Shown one piece after another: positions 59,022 through 64,000 of a stretch of 64,000 bases of DNA. The notes beneath the pieces were generated by a model. The model ran no database searches. It was not told the origin of the DNA and was given only the letters and a program-made list of their open reading frames with translations. This stretch comes from Panicum virgatum (taxonomy: Eukaryota; Streptophyta; Magnoliopsida; Poales; Poaceae). A program made the position numbers and the translations under genes. The stretch is taken from positions 44,373,674 through 44,437,673 of the forward strand of contig NC_053142.1 of the NCBI RefSeq assembly GCF_016808335.1, read 5' to 3'. Each line of letters starts with the position of its first letter. Positions within the stretch are counted from its first letter, which is position 1.

Positions 59022-59821
59022 ATATTTCTGATGTTTGTATCTCTTATGTTTATTTGTAATGAGATAGCTGTGGACCGCTTATTTGTATCCGATGTTTATG
59101 ATTGTGCTAGTTTACTTGTCATTTGTTTCTATACATACTATTGATGTGAACTTATTATGTTTGTGAATTCCATAATGCTCGTGAAATAAGGGAAGTTCTT
59201 GCGATTTTTTCCCGCGATTTAATGAAGGACAAGTTAGGTGCGGTAGGAGTTAGCGGCCGAGATCCTGCCGACGATGATGACGACTACACGCTCGAATAGC
59301 TCAAAATAGAAACCATAGTGTATCTAGCTTCGAGTACGAGATCACAGGTTGCCACTGCTCAGCACGGCGATCACGGGTTTCCGAAATGTCGCATTTTTTG
59401 CCCAGACATACGTGACCCAATAGCAGTGCCCTTCCACCATTTCAAAAAGATGTGACAACACGGCAACCACTACAGCTCACCTTCAAAGCAGTCTCTCTGT
59501 CGAGGACGACGGACCTGTCATTCTACAGCGCAGGTCTGTGGTGTGTAGTGCGGAAGGCGGCATCTAGGCGCGATCGACCGAGCGGCATCAATGCAGCGCT
59601 GTGAGTCTGCATGCACAGAGATGCATCGAGTAGTCATTTCGAGAATCGAATCTAGCCTTTTCAGTGTTTGGTCAGCTAGCCTCTTCACTGTGTTGTCATG
59701 TAGGCTTTTTAGGTGCATTTACACTCCACACTCCGGGTATTAGACCTTTGTGCGCCTATAAATACTCCGAAGTTTGAGAACTCCCAGCAGCACTTAAACA
59801 CCAAACCTCATTGTATACCCA
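59022..59821. other. Spacer inside the MULE
   Basis: Non-coding. It presumably contains the 3' end of the PMD gene and the promoter of the GRF gene; CTATAAATACTCC at about 59756-59768 is a good TATA candidate, ending about 50 bp before ATG 59822. No other structure is seen. Confidence 0.5.
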
Positions 59822-60528
59822 ATGTCTGGAGGTGGGTCTAGCGGGAAGAATTACTACGGTTTTGGGAAAGGAAAAGGGGGAAGAAAGGGAGACCCCATAA
59901 TATGGGAGGGGCCTCTTGGACCTGATTCCTTTCCGGAACCAGTGTTTGAGTTTCCACCACAGCACAAGAGTGAATTTACCAATGAAACTCCTCTTCGACA
60001 ATACGATAACCGTAGAGAACCGTGGCCAAAATGCAGACATGGTGAGGACAGCTTAGTGCAGATGTGCACCGACGGGATGGATGGCGGTCGGCGTTTCTTT
60101 AAATGTCCACACGCATGGGTAATACTCGGTTGTTTCATTTCTTTATCTTCAATGAGACACCTTACATGAAATTTGTTTTGCAGTCTTCCGATGCTCCAGA
60201 AAACTGTGGTTTTACTAGGTGGGTCGATCCTGCACCAATTGATTCTGTTCAGGAGTTCATCGAGTACCTCCAGATAAAGATCTTTGATCTGGAATGCAAG
60301 GTGAACCATTATGAGGAAGTGAGCGAGGGTAACAAAGATGACGAAGTTGATGATACCAGCAATGCTGCCGGTTCACAGGATGAACCATGCACTATTCCTT
60401 ATTGCAACTGTCCTTGTCACAAGAAGAAGGGCCCTGCGCCTCCGGCACCACCGCCTGCACCACCTGCAATGGGTGCATACTGCGGAGAAGGCTCAACGCA
60501 GTTTGCTACGTGGGGGTACGGCTACTAG
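59822..60528 (+). CDS. GRF zinc-finger protein carried by the MULE
   Basis: Two exons, 59822-60118 and 60184-60528, join in frame (HAW|SSDAPENCG) to give 213 aa. The GRF-type zinc finger spans PKCRHGEDSLVQM, GGRRFFKCPHA and CGFTRWVDP (about residues 67-115). GRF fingers bind single-stranded nucleic acid in other proteins. Next come a probable coiled coil (EFIEYLQIKIFDLECKV), an acidic stretch, a Cys-rich patch (CTIPYCNCPCHKKK) and a Pro/Ala-rich end. The frame is fully open and the splice sites are consensus. A TATA-like CTATAAATAC lies about 60 bp upstream of the ATG. Its role in the element is not known; it may help DNA binding or repair at excision sites. Confidence 0.78.
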
Positions 60529-61089
60529 AACTACCCTAGTGCTAGTGACTTGCTGCATTGTTGTGTTTGTTCTGTTTTTTTTAAACTTACCTAATGCATG
60601 TTAGGTTAGTCCGGAATCTGTTTACCGTAGTTTGCAACGGGTTCTGCCATGCCACTGCATGTGTGATGTTTGTTTCATAATTGTTGTATTATGATGTAAA
60701 ATTTGATGGTTCACATTATGTAATGCATTTCTTAGTTCTTATTTCTTATCGTTATATTAATTAAATGTGTGCTTTATAGTATTCTAGTCACATGAAAAGC
60801 TCCGAGGGCCATGTCTGTGCCCAGCAGAGGGCTAAGAGGGTCCGACACCCTAGTGCTTTTTATACACTTCAACGTTCGCCTCTGATCACTCTCGTATTTT
60901 CCATTACATACAATAGATGGTATGTTTATGCTTCGATGCTCCATTACGACTAAGTACGATTCAAACTCGACATTATGTACATGTCCAGTGAATGCAAGTT
61001 TGGTACGAGACATACATACAAGCAAAATACAACATTAACAATACTAAATGCGAATACATCTTAAACCGATGAACATCATATGTTATAGA
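60529..61089. other. Spacer between convergent genes of the MULE
   Basis: AT-rich and non-coding. Bases 60799-60853 repeat part of the end of the PMD gene (GAGGGCCATGTC, GCCCAGCAGAGGG; compare 58962-59010), so a small internal duplication is present. No gene is supported. Confidence 0.6.
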
Positions 61090-62065
61090 TCATGGCATGA
61101 AATCATCTAGGTCGTCATCCCAGTTGACAGATGGTGGTGCTGCAGGTGGTGTACTATGGCTCGACAAACCTCTTGGCTTTCCCTTTCTCTCTTTTCTGGA
61201 TCTACGTTCATGTACAGGGGGAGGAACATCATGTGTTGGAGGCCATGGTTTGGGGGGCATGAAGTCATCCATGTCGTCATCCCAGTTAACACAAGTTTGT
61301 GCTGCAGGTGGTGCAACATGACTTGACGAACCTCTTGCCTTTCCCTTTGCCTCCTTTCTGATTCTAGGTTCATGTACAGGGGGAGGAACATCATGTGTTG
61401 GAGGCCATGGTTTGGGGGGCATGAAGTCATCCATGTCGTCATCCCAGTTAACACAAGTTGGTGGTTGAGGTGCTGAAGCATGACTCGACGAACCTCCGGG
61501 CATCTATTCTTGCGCAGGCCAAGTACTATCACCCGAAGATCTTATCCGCCTCCTTCGTCTAGTTTGCGGCATAAGTCCACCACTGAAGATACATACCAAT
61601 TTACGGAAATTTGGTACCGTTTCGTTAATCAACTCCGTGTCCTCGGGGTAATCCTAGCATATAATTAAAAAACAATGTTACTGTTTCATAAATATGGATT
61701 CGAAATAACAGACGGGATTACAACTGAATGAGAGTTACCTTAATGTGCATCTCATACACCTCTGGCCGCATCCATATCTTACAAGCACTTTGTAAGAATC
61801 CAATGATATTAGGATGATTCGCTAGTTCACATACTCTCATGTATATCTTCCGACGTTCTAGCAGGTGTCCCTTTACATCTTGCGTCGTAATACCTCGAAA
61901 TAATGTGAAATCTTTAAACTCTACTACTTTGGACAACACCATCTCTATCGTACCATCCGCTAACGGATCCAACTTCTTACTGATAACAAGATGGGTCATG
62001 ATATCAAGTATTATACTAGATTTTTCTTCGGTCCATGAAAATCCTCCACAATTGTAGGCAGCCAT
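61090..62065 (-). pseudogene. Myb/SANT-like DNA-binding protein of the MULE, one stop
   Basis: ATG 62065 starts MAAYNCGGFSWTEEKSS, the first Trp helix of a Myb/SANT-like (trihelix) domain. It continues as LFRGITTQDVKGHLLERRK to the donor at 61739/61738. Exon 2 (from 61653) encodes DYPEDTELINETVPNF, a basic RRRRRIRSS patch and then TAG at 61504-61506. This stop is followed at once by an in-frame ATG and an open repeat region to 61090 with WDDDMDDFMPPKPWPP units. An upstream intron (62257-62075) connects it to a leader exon inside the right inverted repeat. Transcription is therefore convergent with the transposase, the position mudrB has in maize MuDR, although the protein is not recognisably MURB. 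Confidence 0.72.
61097..61503 (-). repeat. 162 bp tandem coding repeat
   Basis: Two and a half units with 162 bp spacing (starts at 61097, 61259 and 61421) encode 54-residue repeats with NWDDDMDDFM, PPKPWPPTHDVPPPVHE and a basic RKE.KGK.RG segment. The acidic part alternates with the basic part. Confidence 0.85.
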
Positions 62066-62258
62066 TGCCTTATGCTGCAATATCAATAAGGTACTTTCAT
62101 AATTCTATTATAATTCATAATTAATTTAAAAACAAGTATGTAATAGTACTGAAATTGTAATACTAAACGAGTGTTCTAAAGCACCAAATCTAATTCAGCT
62201 AATCCACTAATTAAATTTAATTGTTATACAATATCAATGGATTCATACGGAAGTTACC

Positions 62259-62651
62259 GGTAGATCACAAGTACGCAATTCGGCAGAGCTTCGCCGTTTT
62301 TCTTCTCCTCACCCCTCTCTTTTTTTCTGAAATTTTTGGCTCAAATGACAAAGGGAATGACGGCATATGGCGGCCAGGGCTTATATAAGGGGAGGGGACC
62401 CTGTCGCCCCCCCCAACGGGTGACAGGCCCCTGTCGCCCCAGGGGTGGGCGACAGGCCCCTGTCGCCCGTGGGGGGGGGGGCGACAAGCCCTTTTTTTTC
62501 CATGGACCTCATTGCGAATTTGAAGAATAAAAATTAAACTTAAGGCATGTCGCCCTATGGGGGGCGACCGGGGGGTATTTTTGAAATATTTCAAAACAGA
62601 CATATATTTTTGAAATTTTTATTTTTTAAAATATAAAAAAGAAAAAACGGC
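62259..62651 (-). repeat. Right terminal inverted repeat of the MULE
   Basis: Partner of 54032-54457. On the minus strand it runs inward from GCCGTTTTTTC through the GGGCGAC-rich zone to a TATA box (TTATATAAG at about 62381-62389). It then continues through the shared leader GAGAGGGGTGAGGAG to a donor at 62258/62257 (CTACCG|GTAACT). The homology with the left repeat stops at the donor in both. Confidence 0.85.
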
Positions 62652-62660
62652 TTCAGATTT

Positions 62661-63559
62661 GGCAGGCCGAGGCCTTTGACCGCCGGGACGCAAAACCTAT
62701 GCATCTTTTGGAAGTTTTTTCCCAACATAACTTCCAGTGTTTGAGATTCGTGCAACCAATCTCATCCATCCATCTATTCCCTCAACCCTAATCCGGCACC
62801 CGCACACGCCCCTCTCCTACCCCTGTGCGCCGCTGCCGCCCTCACCCGAGGAACCTCGCCGCTCGGCCTGGGGCTGCTCGCCCACCCCCACGCCGCCCGT
62901 GCCCACAAGCACCGCCGCCACCCGCACGCCTCCTCCTCCCGGCACCTGTGCGCCGCCGCCGCCGTCACCCGCGGGCCGCCGCCACCGGCCAAGCTCTGCT
63001 CGACCCGCGCCCCTGCCTGTGCCCACCCGTACCGCCGCCACCTGCGCGCCCTGCTGCTCTCCGAACCGCTGCCTGCGTTGCCCCGCTCTGCGCCGCCGCC
63101 GCCCGCCATCGGTCGCCGGCGTCGGAGAAGATGAGGAGTAAATGTCGATTCAACATTTTCAAAATACTGCTTCAACATTTTCGAAATACTAGTTCAACAT
63201 TTTCGAAATACTAGTTCAACATTTTCGAATGCTAGTTCAACATCAACTGGGCCTTAATGGGCTTTATAGATTATTTGCTTAACCATCTTCCACGTGATGA
63301 ATAGGGTCTCCCGGTGCTCCCGGCCTTCCAAATAGATCAGCCTGTAGCTGGGACGTCATGCCGCCTGTGCAGCTCTACTTTGCCCCGGAATCTCGGCGGA
63401 GCGCAGGATTTTGCCGCAGTTGCATTGGCATTTTCCCCCCGAGATCGCTAGAGGCGGAGATTACGAGCTGCTGGCCCTGGCACCCCGATCATCGCCACCA
63501 GCGCTCATCGATTGTCATCACCGCGGGGTGCAGACATCTCGTCGAACGTCGACGGCGAC
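62661..63559. other. Flank between the MULE and the last LTR
   Basis: The C-rich part 62780-63140 is open in several frames on both strands (Pro/Ala/Arg-rich) with no domain. No gene is called. Confidence 0.45.
63149..63243. repeat. 22 bp tandem repeat, about four copies
   Basis: Units of TTCAACATTTTCGAAATACT plus two bases, slightly diverged at both ends. Confidence 0.85.
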
Positions 63560-64000
63560 TGTGACAGAACCGCCAAATTAAAACTCAAATTAAGCTAAAT
63601 GGCCATCATTTGAACACATCAGGCACATTTGGCTTAACAGTTTAATTTGACAGTCCTTTCGAAACCGACATTTCGATCGAAACAAACACCAGTAGTCCCA
63701 CGCGAGGGTGAGCGCAGGCAGTACAAACATGACGAGTACATATAAATACGATTACAATACCGAGTAGAGTACATTAAGTTTTACAAACCTGGTTTAATTA
63801 CATAACAATATACAAGAGTAACTTTATTTTAAAACAAAGTCCGATATAGGAAACCTGACGACTATAATACATGAAGCGCAGTATCGAATCACACACTCAG
63901 CCCACGGGTGTGTGATTTTGTAACTAGCAAGGACTAAACATCTAGTCCTGCCACCTCCCAACCATCCGCGCCAAGCTGGATAAACTTAGCACAACAAGGG
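63560..64000 (-). mobile_element. Partial gypsy-type LTR at the window edge
   Basis: Begins TGTGACAGAACCGCC and runs off the window. The AT-rich motif layout (ACATAACAATATAC, then CCACCTCCCAACCATCC) resembles the distal part of the gypsy-type LTRs at 37-46 kb, suggesting minus-strand orientation. No coding sequence is in view, and the target duplication cannot be checked. Confidence 0.45.

Larger units (their letters stand above)
54032..62651 (+). mobile_element. Mutator-like element (MULE), 8.6 kb, four genes
   Basis: Long terminal inverted repeats (54032-54457 and 62259-62651) and a 9 bp duplication with one mismatch, TTCAGATTG (54023-54031) and TTCAGATTT (62652-62660), define the element. 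Contents from the left: a MURA-type transposase (+), a plant-mobile-domain gene (+), a GRF zinc-finger gene (+) and a Myb/SANT-like gene (-). Both end genes are led by a TATA box and leader exon inside the repeats and converge, as mudrA and mudrB do in maize MuDR. Stops in the transposase and in the Myb-like gene suggest it now needs help to move. Confidence 0.9.

Noticed and set aside
62737..63214. Pro/Ala-rich ORFs on both strands after the MULE
   Set aside because: C-rich low-complexity sequence with no domain or splice context.
1..64000. CRISPR arrays, rRNA or tRNA genes, bacterial operons
   Set aside because: None seen. The short tandem repeats found are simple direct repeats without spacers, and the genome context is plant nuclear.

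Overview
The window reads as nuclear DNA of a grass, probably a panicoid. Spliced genes have GT/AG introns, coding exons are GC-rich, MITEs, Helitrons and LTR retrotransposons of grass type are dense, and nothing looks prokaryotic. Most of the 64 kb is transposable element. The host genes are a dispersed cluster of SUMO-conjugating enzyme (SCE1/Ubc9-like) copies and one intact DUF1191 gene.

Layout. 1-5.6 kb: exons 1-2 of SCE copy 1 on the minus strand (880-1152), a minus-strand Helitron (2743-3597), and the decayed exons 3-5 of SCE copy 2 (3860-4385). 5.6-21.7 kb: two copies of a ~3 kb GC-rich block (5636-8643 and 18617-21723), separated by a decayed Ty1/copia element (9666-16062, target duplication ATATA), small inverted-repeat elements and a plus-strand Helitron (17383-18187). 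22.5-34.1 kb: SCE copy 3. Its exons 3-5 (22507-23068) and exons 1-2 (33656-34075) are split by a 10.6 kb intron 2 holding a Mutator-type MITE, a GC-rich hAT-like element and a young copia element (25860-32654, target duplication CAAAC). 34.2-48.3 kb: nested MITEs and a nest of long, non-coding gypsy-type LTRs, including a 4.65 kb solo LTR (40476-45122, target duplication TGGCC) and a 1.4 kb solo LTR (37890-39303, target duplication GCAAC). 48.8-52.2 kb: the only complete SCE copy (48856-50003, five exons, 160 aa) and the DUF1191 gene (51233-52195). 54.0-62.7 kb: one 8.6 kb Mutator-like element (MULE). 63.56 kb to the end: the start of another LTR.

How the parts relate. All SCE copies lie on the minus strand and share intron positions and intron 2 sequence, so they arose by tandem duplication and were then broken up by transposons. 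Wherever exon 4 is visible (copies 2, 3 and 4), the catalytic-site Asp of Ubc9 (human Asp127) is Ser, and the loop after the catalytic Cys is two residues short. This points to a diverged SCE lineage.

The most unusual unit is the MULE. Each of its ~0.4 kb terminal inverted repeats carries a TATA box, a leader exon and a splice donor. The left repeat leads into a MURA-type transposase and the right repeat into a convergent Myb/SANT-like gene. Between them lie a plant-mobile-domain (PMD) gene and a GRF zinc-finger gene. The transposase has two stop codons and a frame break, and the Myb-like gene one stop, so this copy is probably no longer autonomous.
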